Shown here: one piece after another, positions 50,851 through 60,595 of the stretch
How positions within the stretch are numbered: the first letter of the stretch is position 1
Layout of the letters: the number at the start of each line of letters is the position of its first letter
Assembly (NCBI GenBank): GCA_944376455.1
Contig: CALWCO010000001.1
Coordinates: 1-64,000, forward strand
Length of the DNA stretch: 64,000 nt
Direction of reading: 5' to 3'
Source: an uncultured Clostridia bacterium
GTDB lineage: Bacteria > Bacillota > Clostridia > Christensenellales > Borkfalkiaceae
The notes under the pieces: model-generated
The model's database searches: none
Told to the model about the DNA's origin: nothing
The model's input: the letters and a program-made list of their open reading frames with translations, nothing else
Made by a program: the position numbers and the translations under genes

Positions 50851-51996
50851 TTATAAAAAACAAAATAAGAATACCGCCAACGCGGCGAGCACCGCGACGC
50901 CGATTCCCGCGAACGTCGCCTTGATGGGCGAAACGGGCGCCGTACCTTTTGTCTTGCCGTTCCTGCCGTTGACATAGAAGGCATAGGACTTCCCCCGATA
51001 ACGGTAGTTGCCGATATACATCGGACGCAAAAGACAGCGGTATTTCACATCAAAAAATTGCGTGTCCACGTTCAGTCGATAGACCGTGTCATAACGGTAC
51101 TGACGCAAGATCTCCGAGCGGAGTATGTCCCGCGCGGTCTCTTGCGCGTCGACCCAGCAGGACTGTCCGTCGCGCGTATTCAAAAGCGCAGAAAAACCGT
51201 AAAGAAATTCCTCGGTATACCCCACGCTGTTTTCATAATCGTAAGAATGCAGACCGCCAGTGGCCTCCCGCGACAACGGCTCCCCCGCATGCACGACGAG
51301 ATCGGACAAAAAATATTCGTATGTCCCCTCGATCGGAATGAAGTCGGTGGAACATTGCGTGGTCGTGTTGCCCTCGTCGTCCGTCTCCGTAGTATAGGTA
51401 TCTTCCCCCAGCAATCCTTCATAGGAAGAAAAGGTGTTGGCGTCAAACGTGAACGCGGGGAGATAGACGCCCTTCATGTTTTCGGGCTTGAAATAACCGC
51501 GGAACCGCTCGGGGGCAAAAATACGCTTTTTCGCCCATTGCGCGGCGGCCGATGCCGCCTGTTCCCGCGTGACGGCAAACGGGAGAACCGCATTCGGGCG
51601 CACGGAAGAAAATTCTTGTTTTTCCGCCACGCCCGGTGAACCGCAGAACGGACAGACGTGCGCGATCTCGCGGCGGGGCAGAACGTTCTCCGCATTGCAG
51701 TTGTTGCAATGATAAATGTGCGTTTCCCGCATCCATGCCCCGTTTGTCGGGGAAAGATGATCAATGTTCTCTTTTTCGCATGGCAAGACGAAAACAGTCT
51801 GTTCCGAGCCGCAATGCGCGCATTTCAGCTTTCCCGTCGCGGGGTCGAAAAAAAGATTATTCCCGCACGACGGACACTTCCGCGACCGGGACGATGCGGC
51901 CTCTTGCGTAAAGCCGGCATTTTCTCCCGGCATAAAAGATCCTGCCCGCCCCAAAGGATCAAAAGCTCCGCTTTCTTGCGTCTTTTTTCCGTCCAT
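50851..51996 (-). CDS. TFIIB-type zinc-ribbon membrane protein, YdjG-like (copy B)
   Basis: The 381-residue protein has a zinc ribbon near 41-62 (CPSCG...CAHCG) and a second four-Cys group near 95-119 (CNNCN...CPFCG). A conserved domain of about 200 residues follows (AAQWAKKRIFAPERFRGYFK, YLPAFTFDANTFSSY, YDYENSVGYTEEFLYGFSALL), then one C-terminal membrane helix. This layout resembles Bacillus YdjG, encoded next to the SPFH protein YdjI. It is a clear paralogue of the gene at 52027 and lies 30 bases downstream of it. Confidence 0.82.
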   Translation of the reverse strand: MDGKKTQESGAFDPLGRAGSFMPGENAGFTQEAASSRSRKCPSCGNNLFFDPATGKLKCAHCGSEQTVFVLPCEKENIDHLSPTNGAWMRETHIYHCNNCNAENVLPRREIAHVCPFCGSPGVAEKQEFSSVRPNAVLPFAVTREQAASAAAQWAKKRIFAPERFRGYFKPENMKGVYLPAFTFDANTFSSYEGLLGEDTYTTETDDEGNTTTQCSTDFIPIEGTYEYFLSDLVVHAGEPLSREATGGLHSYDYENSVGYTEEFLYGFSALLNTRDGQSCWVDAQETARDILRSEILRQYRYDTVYRLNVDTQFFDVKYRCLLRPMYIGNYRYRGKSYAFYVNGRNGKTKGTAPVSPIKATFAGIGVAVLAALAVFLFCFL

Positions 51997-52026
51997 ACTT
52001 TCTCCCGTTTCTTATCCTTATCTTAT

Positions 52027-53247
52027 TCAGGAAAAGAAATATACCAACGTGCAGATGAGCGCAATGATCGCCGCGCCCGCCAGCACCGCCAGCGACACCT
52101 TGAAGGGCGAAACGGGCGCCTTGCCTTTGGTCTTACCGTTCCTGCCGTTGACATAAAAGGAATAGGATTTTTCGCGGTAGCGATAACTGCCTATGTACAT
52201 GGGGAGCAAAAGATAGCGATACTTCACGTCGCTGAACGACGTATTCATGACAAAGCTCGACACCACGTCGTAATGATACTGACTGAGAATGAGCGAACGA
52301 AGCGTGGCGCGGGCGTTCTCCTTGGCGTCCTCCCAACACATCGTGCCGTCCCGTTTATAGAGCAGAGCGGAAAAGCCGTAAAGAAATTCGTCGTTGTACT
52401 CCACGCTGTTCTGATAATCATAAGCGAGCAGCGTGCGCATGATTTTCTCGGGCACGGCGTCCGTCGCGTTGACGGCAAGGTCGTCGAAAAAGTAATTATA
52501 CGTCCCGCCGATCGGGAAATAGCGCGTCCTACGCTCCTGCACCGTCTTGCCGTTGACGCGGCGCGTGACATAGTAATACTCACCCAACATCCCGCTGTAC
52601 GACGAAAAAGTCTGCGTGTCGAACGTGAAAGCGGGCAGATATGCCCCCTTCATGTTTTCCGCTTTGAAATATTTCTTGAAATCGTTCGGCGCGAACAGCC
52701 GCTTTTTCGCCCATTTACGCGCCGCCTCGGCGGCTGTTTTGCTCTCTATCGCAAACGGGAGCAATGCGTTGGGGCGCATCGCGGAAAACTCCTCTTTCTC
52801 CACCACGTTGGGAGAGCCGCAGAACGGACAGACATGCGCAATCTCGCGGCGATCCATGACGTCCTCGGCATTGCAGTTGTTGCAATGATAGACGTGCGTC
52901 TGATTGGCCCAATCCCCGCCGATGCGTTGCAGGTTTTCCAACCCCAGCTCGCGGCTTTGCGCGGCAAAGATGTCCTGCGCCGTGCCGCAACTGGGACATT
53001 TGAGCTTGCCCGTTGCGGGATCGAAACGAAGATTGTCCCCGCACGCGGGGCACTTCTGGGTGCCCACGGCGGTGCGCTCCTCGCCGAAGCCCGAATACTT
53101 GCCCGACGAAACTTCATAACCTTCCGTTGCGGTTGTTTCCCCCATACCGCCCGCGGCGGCAGAAGCGGCCGCCGTTTCCGACGAAACGGGACCGAATCCC
53201 TCTTCCGCCGACAGGTCGTGCGAACGGCGACGATCTTTATGTTTCAT
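52027..53247 (-). CDS. TFIIB-type zinc-ribbon membrane protein, YdjG-like (copy A)
   Basis: The 406-residue protein has the same plan as copy B: zinc ribbon near 65-86 (CPACG...CPSCG), a second four-Cys group (CNNCN...CPFCG), the shared YLPAFTFDTQTFSSYSG domain, and a C-terminal membrane helix. The final 45 residues (MYIGSYRYREKSYSFYVNGR and after) are nearly identical between the copies, which points to a tandem duplication. The N-terminal 60 residues are Ser/Ala/Glu-rich. It starts 27 bases after the SPFH gene. Confidence 0.82.
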   Translation of the reverse strand: MKHKDRRRSHDLSAEEGFGPVSSETAAASAAAGGMGETTATEGYEVSSGKYSGFGEERTAVGTQKCPACGDNLRFDPATGKLKCPSCGTAQDIFAAQSRELGLENLQRIGGDWANQTHVYHCNNCNAEDVMDRREIAHVCPFCGSPNVVEKEEFSAMRPNALLPFAIESKTAAEAARKWAKKRLFAPNDFKKYFKAENMKGAYLPAFTFDTQTFSSYSGMLGEYYYVTRRVNGKTVQERRTRYFPIGGTYNYFFDDLAVNATDAVPEKIMRTLLAYDYQNSVEYNDEFLYGFSALLYKRDGTMCWEDAKENARATLRSLILSQYHYDVVSSFVMNTSFSDVKYRYLLLPMYIGSYRYREKSYSFYVNGRNGKTKGKAPVSPFKVSLAVLAGAAIIALICTLVYFFS

Positions 53248-53273
53248 GCGTCTTTACCTCGCGTTCTGTTTTT

Positions 53274-54386
53274 TTACCTGACTTTTTCCCCGCACTCGGG
53301 GCAGAATTTCGCATTCGGCGAAAGTTTTGCGCCGCACTTGGGACACTGACTCGCCACGGGCGTGCCGCATTCGGGACAGAATTTCGCGTCCGGAGAAAGT
53401 TTTGCGCCACACTTTTTACAGGTCGCGCCGCCCTCCCCGTTCAGCCGCGCGCCGCACTTGCCGCAAAACTTGGCGTTTTGGGACACCTGTGCGCCGCACT
53501 TGGGGCAGACTTTGCCCGCATCCCGCACTGCCGTCGCCGCGGCGTTCATATTGCCGCTCATGGCGTTCATCATATGCATGCCCATTCCGAGCCCCATGCC
53601 CGCGCCCATCGCGCTGCCCGCCATGCCGGGGTTCTTCGCCGCTTCCTTCATGGCGTCCGCCTGGGCGAGCTGGGTATATACATCCACGTTGCGTCGCATC
53701 ATGCCGAGGCGCGCCGTTTCATCCATCGCCTTTTCCAGTTCCGCGGGAAGAGAAACGTTTTCGAAATTGAAATCGCAGAGTTCCAATCCGAGTTCGTCAA
53801 AGCGCTTTTCGAGGCTCTTTTTGACCGTCGCGCTCAATTCCATAAGATTGGCGGCCATATCCACGACCGAAATGCCGCTCTCGCCCATGGCGTCCGAAAT
53901 CGCCATGACCAGCATACTGCGGATATGATTGGTGATGTCTTCGGTGCGGTAAGTGGAATGCGCGCCCGAAAGCTCGGTCATAAAGACATAGGCGTCCTTG
54001 ACACGGAAAGAATAGGTACCGTATCCGCGTACACGGACGGGACCGAAATCGGGATCGCGGAGCATGATCGGATTGGCCGTACCCCAACGCTGGGTGGCGA
54101 AACGGGTGGTATTGACGAAATACACCTCCGATTTGAAGGGCGTTTCAAACCCGTATTTCCAGGACAAGAGCGTGGTGAGCACGGGCAAAGAGTCCGTATC
54201 CAACTTATAATAACCGGGCAAAAACACGTCCGCCATGCGTCCCTTGTCGCAAAAGACGGCCACCTGCCCCTCGCGCACGCTGAGCGCGGAGCCCTTTTCG
54301 ATAACATTTTTCTTTGTGTCCACCTTATAGACAATGGTGTCATGGGAATTATCCGCCCATTCGATTACTTTGAGAAACAAGCCCAT
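53274..54386 (-). CDS. SPFH-domain protein with C-terminal zinc ribbons, YdjI-like
   Basis: SPFH proteins form membrane-associated rings or scaffolds. The 370-residue protein has an N-terminal SPFH/band-7 domain (about 15-230) with GRMADVFLPGYYKL and the helix LEKRFDELGLELCDF. A Gly/Met-rich linker follows (GMGLGMGMHMMNAM near 260-275), then three zinc ribbons (CPKCG/CGKCG, CKKCG/CPECG, CPKCG/CPECG). It resembles Bacillus YdjI, which helps place PspA at the membrane. No pspA is in the window. GGAGGGGG precedes the start, after a leader of about 100 bases. Confidence 0.88.
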   Translation of the reverse strand: MGLFLKVIEWADNSHDTIVYKVDTKKNVIEKGSALSVREGQVAVFCDKGRMADVFLPGYYKLDTDSLPVLTTLLSWKYGFETPFKSEVYFVNTTRFATQRWGTANPIMLRDPDFGPVRVRGYGTYSFRVKDAYVFMTELSGAHSTYRTEDITNHIRSMLVMAISDAMGESGISVVDMAANLMELSATVKKSLEKRFDELGLELCDFNFENVSLPAELEKAMDETARLGMMRRNVDVYTQLAQADAMKEAAKNPGMAGSAMGAGMGLGMGMHMMNAMSGNMNAAATAVRDAGKVCPKCGAQVSQNAKFCGKCGARLNGEGGATCKKCGAKLSPDAKFCPECGTPVASQCPKCGAKLSPNAKFCPECGEKVR

Positions 54387-54494
54387 ACGTTACCCCCTCC
54401 TCAGGGTAAAAAAATAAATATCGATCGGTATCGCAACGGCCGCCCCCGGGAAAGAACTCCTTCGGGAGGCAATAAAAGCCGTAAAACTATATAT

Positions 54495-54523
54495 ATTATA
54501 ATATTTTTCAACGCTTCTGTCAA
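54495..54523 (-). promoter_or_regulatory. Promoter of the SPFH operon
   Basis: TTGACA (54518-54523) and TATAAT (54495-54500) are 17 bases apart on the minus strand. The -35 lies in one arm of a 9-bp inverted repeat shared with the divergent promoter. Confidence 0.8.
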
Positions 54524-54553
54524 TAGTCATTATAAATTTTTTGTTTTCGGCTA

Positions 54554-54582
54554 TTGACATTCGCGCAAAAACATATTATTAT
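54554..54582 (+). promoter_or_regulatory. Promoter of the divergent zinc-ribbon gene, -10 six bases from ATG
   Basis: TTGACA (54554-54559) and TATTAT (54577-54582) are 17 bases apart. The predicted start site coincides with the ATG at 54589 and there is no Shine-Dalgarno, so the mRNA may be leaderless. Confidence 0.7.
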
Positions 54583-54588
54583 AAAGCT

Positions 54589-55083
54589 ATGAATAAGATC
54601 ACAAAACAACTCAACGTCCTTCTCACCGTCTCGATCATCGTTTCCGTCCTGTTCGCGGGCGGCATACCGATGATCCCCATCGGCGCCGCCAACGGGATCT
54701 ATCCCGTCATGATCCTCGGCATCATCTTCACGGGCGGCGGATTCTTTGCCACCCCGCTGCTGTGGGTCTATTACGGGGAACTCCGCGGCCTGTATCGCGT
54801 CGTCGTGGCGGTGGAGAAAGAACACCTCTACACCGTGCGGGAAATCGCCTCCCAGCTCTCCCTGGACGAGAACCATGTCCGCAACACGCTGACCAACTGT
54901 TTCCGCAAAGGGTATTTCGAAGGGTATATCCGCGAAGGCGACGAGATCACGACGCGCGAGGGAACTCTGCCCGGCGGCAAGATACGCGCCGCCGAATGCC
55001 CCTATTGCGGCGCAAAATTTTCCTATCAGGGCAAAAACGCCACCTGTCCCTATTGCGGCGGCGTCTTTACGCCCGAAAAATAA
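54589..55083 (+). CDS. Two-helix membrane protein with winged-helix-like and zinc-ribbon domains
   Basis: The 164-residue protein has two hydrophobic segments (about 10-28 and 35-60). A helical part resembles a small winged helix (YTVREIASQLSLDENHVRN), and a C-terminal zinc ribbon has CPYCG twice (near 137-160). The combination suggests a membrane-bound regulator or sensor. Its divergent position and mirrored promoter suggest a link to the SPFH operon, whose products share the zinc-ribbon theme. The start is fixed at 54589 because the only earlier frame runs through the promoter. Confidence 0.75.
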   Translation: MNKITKQLNVLLTVSIIVSVLFAGGIPMIPIGAANGIYPVMILGIIFTGGGFFATPLLWVYYGELRGLYRVVVAVEKEHLYTVREIASQLSLDENHVRNTLTNCFRKGYFEGYIREGDEITTREGTLPGGKIRAAECPYCGAKFSYQGKNATCPYCGGVFTPEK

Positions 55084-55441
55084 AAAATCGGTTTTTTACG
55101 GGCATGGTATGTCCGTAAGGGCTTTTCTTCAAAATACGGATCGACGCGTGGGCGCGGCATAAATATGCCGCGCCCACGCGTTTTTTGCATTCTTTCCCGC
55201 CCTTTCCTCTCCCCTTTTTCTCTGCCCTTTTCCGATTCCCTTTCCGCCCCTTTCCGCCGTAAACTTCCTTTCCGTTTTTTCTTCCGCCTCCCCCGCCCCG
55301 CCGCACCCCGTCCTTTGCCCCTTATCACAACACTTCCGCCGCCGCTTGCCCGTCCCGTTTTCCGCGAGCCGTTTTTTCGTCGCTCCTTTTTGCGCGTTTT
55401 GCACAGGCACAAACTTGTGTCAAAGGGGCATATACTGCATC
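55084..55441. other. Intergenic region with a terminator and a polypyrimidine tract
   Basis: After the terminator at 55144-55186, about 200 bases (55187-55400) on the plus strand are mostly C and T. Frames on the opposite strand are Lys/Arg/Gly/Glu-rich by composition alone and are not accepted as genes. Confidence 0.7.
55144..55186 (+). terminator. Terminator after the zinc-ribbon regulator-like gene
   Basis: A 17-bp perfect stem (55144-55160 with 55165-55181) with loop AAAT is followed by six T. Confidence 0.93.
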
Positions 55442-55930
55442 ATGCAGACATTTCCCTATGATCGGGCCGCGGCGGCGGCCTATGCCCGCAAATGGGCCTT
55501 CGGGCGCAATCCGCGCTATTACAATTTCGACCGCCTAGGCGGAGACTGCACCAACTTCGCCTCGCAATGTATCTATGCGGGCGCAAAAGTCATGAATTTC
55601 ACGCCCACTTTCGGTTGGTTCTACCGTTCCCTCAACGATCGCGCACCCGCCTGGACGGGCGTGGAATATCTCTATAATTTCCTCGTCGGAAACGACGGAG
55701 TCGGTCCCTTTGCCGAAGAGGCGCCTCTGCATGCGCTGGAAATCGGCGACATCGTACAGCTCGGAAGAGAAACTGGCGACTTTTATCACTCCCCCGTCGT
55801 TACGGACATCGTGCGCGGACAAATCTTTGTTGCGGCGCACACCTACGACGCTTATGATCGCCCCTTGGTGTCCTACCGCTTTGAAAAAGCGCGGGGGATT
55901 CATATTCTCGGCGTACGCAAAGAAGAATAA
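55442..55930 (+). CDS. Putative amidase-domain (Cys/His) protein
   Basis: The 162-residue protein matches the putative amidase domain found in clostridial cell-wall and germination proteins. The N-terminal YDRAAAAAYARKWA helix leads to the catalytic Cys in GGDCTNFASQC (near 35-45). The catalytic His is in FYHSPVV near 115, and a third conserved His lies in VAAHTYDAY. No signal peptide is present, so how it would reach peptidoglycan is unclear. A -10-like TATACT lies 5 bases before the ATG and AAAGGGG lies 14 bases before, too far for normal use. Confidence 0.85.
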   Translation: MQTFPYDRAAAAAYARKWAFGRNPRYYNFDRLGGDCTNFASQCIYAGAKVMNFTPTFGWFYRSLNDRAPAWTGVEYLYNFLVGNDGVGPFAEEAPLHALEIGDIVQLGRETGDFYHSPVVTDIVRGQIFVAAHTYDAYDRPLVSYRFEKARGIHILGVRKEE

Positions 55931-56047
55931 AAACAGAACCAAAAATCTCCGACCGAATCGGTAAAAGTTTTTTACTATTCTGAAAAGAAAAAATTTTCGA
56001 CTGCCCTGAAGATCCTTTCCGAAAAAATAAAATTTCCACTAAAAAAC

Positions 56048-56081
56048 AATGTCCGCGGATTTTGAACGGAATCCGCGGACA
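56048..56081 (-). terminator. Second hairpin of the tandem glyA terminator
   Basis: ATGTCCGCGGATT pairs with AATCCGCGGACAT. On the minus strand TTGTTTTTT follows. It may also stop read-through from the plus-strand amidase gene. Confidence 0.75.
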
Positions 56082-56091
56082 TCTTTGCGCA

Positions 56092-56121
56092 AAAATCCCG
56101 CCCTTTTTATCGGGCGGGATT
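56092..56121 (-). terminator. First hairpin of the tandem glyA terminator
   Basis: AAATCCCGCCC pairs with GGGCGGGATTT around an 8-base loop, 22 bases after the glyA stop, with T-rich sequence following on the minus strand. Confidence 0.88.
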
Positions 56122-56142
56122 TGATTTTCTCTTGTCGTTGTA

Positions 56143-57399
56143 TTACAGAATATCGTTGGCGTACAGCGGAAAACGCTCGCAAAGTTTTGCCACTTCCGCG
56201 CTGACTTCTTCGAAGCAGGCTTCCTTTTCGTCGATCACGCGGGAGATGAGGTCGGCAATGTGCGCGCAATCCTCTTCCTTCATGCCGCGCGCCGTAACGG
56301 CGGGCGTTCCGATGCGTACGCCGCTGGTCACAAACGGTTTTTCCTTGTCGAAAGGAATGGCGTTCTTGTTCACGGTGATATGCACGGCGTCGAGCATCTT
56401 TTCGAGCTCTTTGCCCGTAACGCCTTTGGCGCTCAAATCGAGCAACATGAGGTGATTGTCCGTTCCGCCGCTGACCAGACGAACGCCGTTCTGAACGAAC
56501 CGTTCCGCCATAGCCGCCGCGTTCTTGACGATCTGCTGCTGATAGGCTTTGAATTCGGGCGTCAACGCCTCTTTGAACGCCACCGCTTTTGCCGCGATGA
56601 TATGCATCAAGGGTCCGCCCTGCGTGCCGGGGAATACCGCCTTGTCGATGATCTTGGCGTGCTCTTCCTTGCACATGATAACGCCGCCGCGGGGACCGCG
56701 CAAGGTCTTGTGCGTCGTCGTCGTTACGAAATCGGCATAAGGCACGGGGGACGGGTGGACGCCCGCCGCAACCAGACCCGCGATGTGCGCGATATCCACC
56801 ATCATGTACGCCCCGACCTTGTCGCAGATCTCACGAATACGCTTGAAGTCGATGACGCGGGGATAGGCGGACGCGCCGCTGACGATCATTTTGGGCTTGC
56901 ATTCGAGAGCAATGCGCTCCATTTCGTCATAGTCGATGGTCTCCGTTTCGGCGGACACGCCGTAGGGAACGATATTGAAATATTTTCCCGAAACATTGAC
57001 GGGAGAGCCGTGAGAGAGATGACCACCGTGCGCGAGGTTCATGCCCATGACCGTATCCCCGGGTTGCAGAACGGCAAAGAATACCGCAAAATTCGCCTGC
57101 GCGCCGCTGTGCGGCTGAACGTTGCAATGGTCGCAACCGAAAATCTGTTTGAGCCGTTCCTGTGCCAGCGTTTCCACGACGTCCACATACTGGCAACCGC
57201 CGTAGTAACGTTTTCCGGGCAAGCCTTCGGCATACTTGTTGGTCAGATGGCTGCCCATCGCCGCCATAACGGCGGGAGAAACGATGTTTTCGCTGGCGAT
57301 GAGTTCCAGATTGCCGCGCTGACGGTTGAGCTCGTCCTGCATTGCGGCATATACTTCGGGGTCGGCTTTCTGAATGGTGGTCATATCGATCATGGTCAT
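56143..57399 (-). CDS. glyA: Serine hydroxymethyltransferase
   Basis: GlyA converts serine and tetrahydrofolate to glycine and 5,10-methylene-tetrahydrofolate with pyridoxal phosphate. The 418-residue protein has [10 protein letters not shown] near 33-42, the [10 protein letters not shown] segment, and the cofactor Lys in [14 protein letters not shown] near 230. Two ATGs are possible: 57399 (AGAGG only 4 bases away) or 57393, two codons later, with better spacing. It works with fhs in one-carbon supply. Its promoter lies in the space after trxA. Confidence 0.96.
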   Translation of the reverse strand: MTMIDMTTIQKADPEVYAAMQDELNRQRGNLELIASENIVSPAVMAAMGSHLTNKYAEGLPGKRYYGGCQYVDVVETLAQERLKQIFGCDHCNVQPHSGAQANFAVFFAVLQPGDTVMGMNLAHGGHLSHGSPVNVSGKYFNIVPYGVSAETETIDYDEMERIALECKPKMIVSGASAYPRVIDFKRIREICDKVGAYMMVDIAHIAGLVAAGVHPSPVPYADFVTTTTHKTLRGPRGGVIMCKEEHAKIIDKAVFPGTQGGPLMHIIAAKAVAFKEALTPEFKAYQQQIVKNAAAMAERFVQNGVRLVSGGTDNHLMLLDLSAKGVTGKELEKMLDAVHITVNKNAIPFDKEKPFVTSGVRIGTPAVTARGMKEEDCAHIADLISRVIDEKEACFEEVSAEVAKLCERFPLYANDIL

Positions 57400-57423
57400 T
57401 TTCCTCTTATTGTTTTTCTTTTT

Positions 57424-57453
57424 ATTGTATCACAGTCCTGTCGGCAAAGTCAA
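57424..57453 (-). promoter_or_regulatory. Promoter of glyA
   Basis: TTGACT (57448-57453) and TACAAT (57424-57429) are 18 bases apart on the minus strand. GTCAA-CCGT-TTGAC (57449-57462) is a small inverted repeat over the -35. Confidence 0.7.
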
Positions 57454-57467
57454 CCGTTTGACCGATT

Positions 57468-57791
57468 TTACAGGTTTTCTTCCACAAATGCCTGCATCAC
57501 GGACTTGGGAACATAACCGAGATTTTCGGCTACTTCCCGCCCGCCCTTGAACATCTTCACGCAGGGAACGGAATAGATTTCATATTCCTCTGCCAACGCC
57601 TGATTGCGGTCGATATCCACCTTGACGAACACCGCCTTATCTTTGAGTCCTTCCGCGACCTCGTCCAATACGGGCGCAAGCATACGGCAAGGCCCGCACC
57701 AGGTTGCGAAAAAATCGCAAACCACGGGCTTGTCCCCTTGCAACAGTGCGTTAAACTCCTGCGTATCGATTTCTTTCACATTCTTTGACAT
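57468..57791 (-). CDS. trxA: Thioredoxin
   Basis: Thioredoxin is the small cytosolic disulfide reductase. The 107-residue protein has the active site ATWCGPCRM near 30-38, the conserved cis-Pro in YSVPCVKMF, and a normal fold length. An additional Cys follows the cis-Pro segment. GGGAGG lies about 9 bases before the ATG. It lies 90 bases after hisS; no clear promoter was found between them. Confidence 0.96.
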   Translation of the reverse strand: MSKNVKEIDTQEFNALLQGDKPVVCDFFATWCGPCRMLAPVLDEVAEGLKDKAVFVKVDIDRNQALAEEYEIYSVPCVKMFKGGREVAENLGYVPKSVMQAFVEENL

Positions 57792-57881
57792 GTTATTTTT
57801 TCCTCCCGTTTTTTATTTATTTTCTGTCTTGTCGGAGGCAGTTATTCTTTTTTTTGCCGATTTCTTCCGTCGATCGGAAAC

Positions 57882-59129
57882 TCAGCGGGCAAAAAATTCC
57901 ACGGCCCGATCGAACGGAACGGTATGCTGGGACGAATCGGACATATTCTTGACGTTCATGACGCCCGCCGACAGTTCGTTGCCGCCGATCACGGCGGTGA
58001 ACGCGGCTTGCAGCTTGTCCGCATATTTGAACTGTGCTTTGAGCGAACGGTTCATGTGATCTATTTCGCAAGGTATGCCCGCCTTGCGGAGCGCGACGGC
58101 AATTTCAAACGCTTTTTCCCGACACGCGGCATCCATGCCCGCAAAATACACCACGGGCGCGGGCTCTTGCGGAAATTCCGCGCCCGATTTTTCCATGAGC
58201 AGCAACAGCCGTTCCAGCCCCGCCGCAAACCCGACCGCGGGCGTGGAGGGGCCGCCGATCTCTTCGATCAGCCCGTCATACCTGCCGCCGCCGAGCACCG
58301 TGCCCTGCGCGCCGATCTCTTCGCTGACGAATTCAAAGACTGTGCGCGTGTAATAATCCAGCCCGCGCACGATTTTGGGATTGATCTTGTACGGAATGCC
58401 CGCAATTTTCAGATATTTCTGCACCGACTCGAAATGCGCTCTGCAATCGTCGCAGAGATAATCGACGATGACGGGCGCGCCCGCGGTTACCTCTTTGCAT
58501 TCGGGCACTTTGCAGTCCAGAATACGCATCGGGTTTTTGTCGAACCGCGCACGGCAATCGGGACACATGCGCTCCAAATTGGGCCGCAGATAGTCTTTGA
58601 GCGCATCGTTGAATTTCTTGCGGCAGGTCTTGCACCCGATGGAGTTGATGTACAGCTTTGCCTTCAAGTCCAAAGAGGCGATGAAGTCGTGCGCGAGCGC
58701 GATGACTTCCGCATCGGTATCGGGCGTCGTCGAACCGTACACCTCCACACCGAACTGATGAAATTCCCTGAGGCGTCCCGCCTGGGGCCGCTCATAGCGG
58801 AACGCGGGAATGATATAATACATTTTCAAGGGCATGGGCGTACTGTACAATCCGTTCTCCACAAAAGAGCGCGCCACGCCCGCCGTGCCTTCGGGTTTGA
58901 GCGTGATCGACCGATCTCCCTTATCGAGAAAGGTATACATTTCCTTGGTCACCACGTCCGTCGTTTCGCCCACGCCGCGCGAAAACAGCTCGGTATGCTC
59001 GAAGACGGGGGTGCGGATTTCCCGCAGATTGTACAGCCGCGAAATTTCACGCGCCTTTGCCTCGACATATTGCCACTTATAAGAATCGGCAGGAAGAACA
59101 TCCTTCGTGCCCTTGGGAATATTGATCAT
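57882..59129 (-). CDS. hisS: Histidyl-tRNA synthetase
   Basis: HisRS is a class II synthetase. The 415-residue protein has motif 2 (FRYERPQAGRLREFHQFG near 115-132), the histidine loops (VRGLDYYTRTVFEF) and motif 3 (AVGFAAGLERLLLL). The HisRS insert carries several Cys (CKTCRK, CPDCRA, CDDCRA) that could bind zinc, as in other clostridial forms. The start at 59129 has AGGAGAGG close upstream; the frame to 59192 has no site. Confidence 0.96.
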   Translation of the reverse strand: MINIPKGTKDVLPADSYKWQYVEAKAREISRLYNLREIRTPVFEHTELFSRGVGETTDVVTKEMYTFLDKGDRSITLKPEGTAGVARSFVENGLYSTPMPLKMYYIIPAFRYERPQAGRLREFHQFGVEVYGSTTPDTDAEVIALAHDFIASLDLKAKLYINSIGCKTCRKKFNDALKDYLRPNLERMCPDCRARFDKNPMRILDCKVPECKEVTAGAPVIVDYLCDDCRAHFESVQKYLKIAGIPYKINPKIVRGLDYYTRTVFEFVSEEIGAQGTVLGGGRYDGLIEEIGGPSTPAVGFAAGLERLLLLMEKSGAEFPQEPAPVVYFAGMDAACREKAFEIAVALRKAGIPCEIDHMNRSLKAQFKYADKLQAAFTAVIGGNELSAGVMNVKNMSDSSQHTVPFDRAVEFFAR

Positions 59130-59209
59130 AATTCCTCTCCTGTACAGAATTTTCGGGCGTGCCCTGCCCGAATGCGCCTTTTGTCCGCGCAACGTATGAA
59201 AATTTTTAT

Positions 59210-59234
59210 CCGACCGCCGCGTTGCGGCGGTCGG
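59210..59234 (-). terminator. Terminator of hslV-hslU
   Basis: CCGACCGCCGC pairs with GCGGCGGTCGG around GTT, 13 bases after the hslU stop; the T-run is short. It separates hslU from hisS. Confidence 0.75.
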
Positions 59235-59247
59235 GCTCTAAAACGGG

Positions 59248-60558
<1,311 letters not shown>

Positions 60559-60595
60559 ACTGTTTGTTTCCTCCTTTTCCGTCCCCTTATCCCCT

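Noticed and set aside
55050..55412. Minus-strand frames rich in Lys, Arg, Gly and Glu
   Set aside because: They only translate the purine-rich complement of a polypyrimidine tract and have no start signals.
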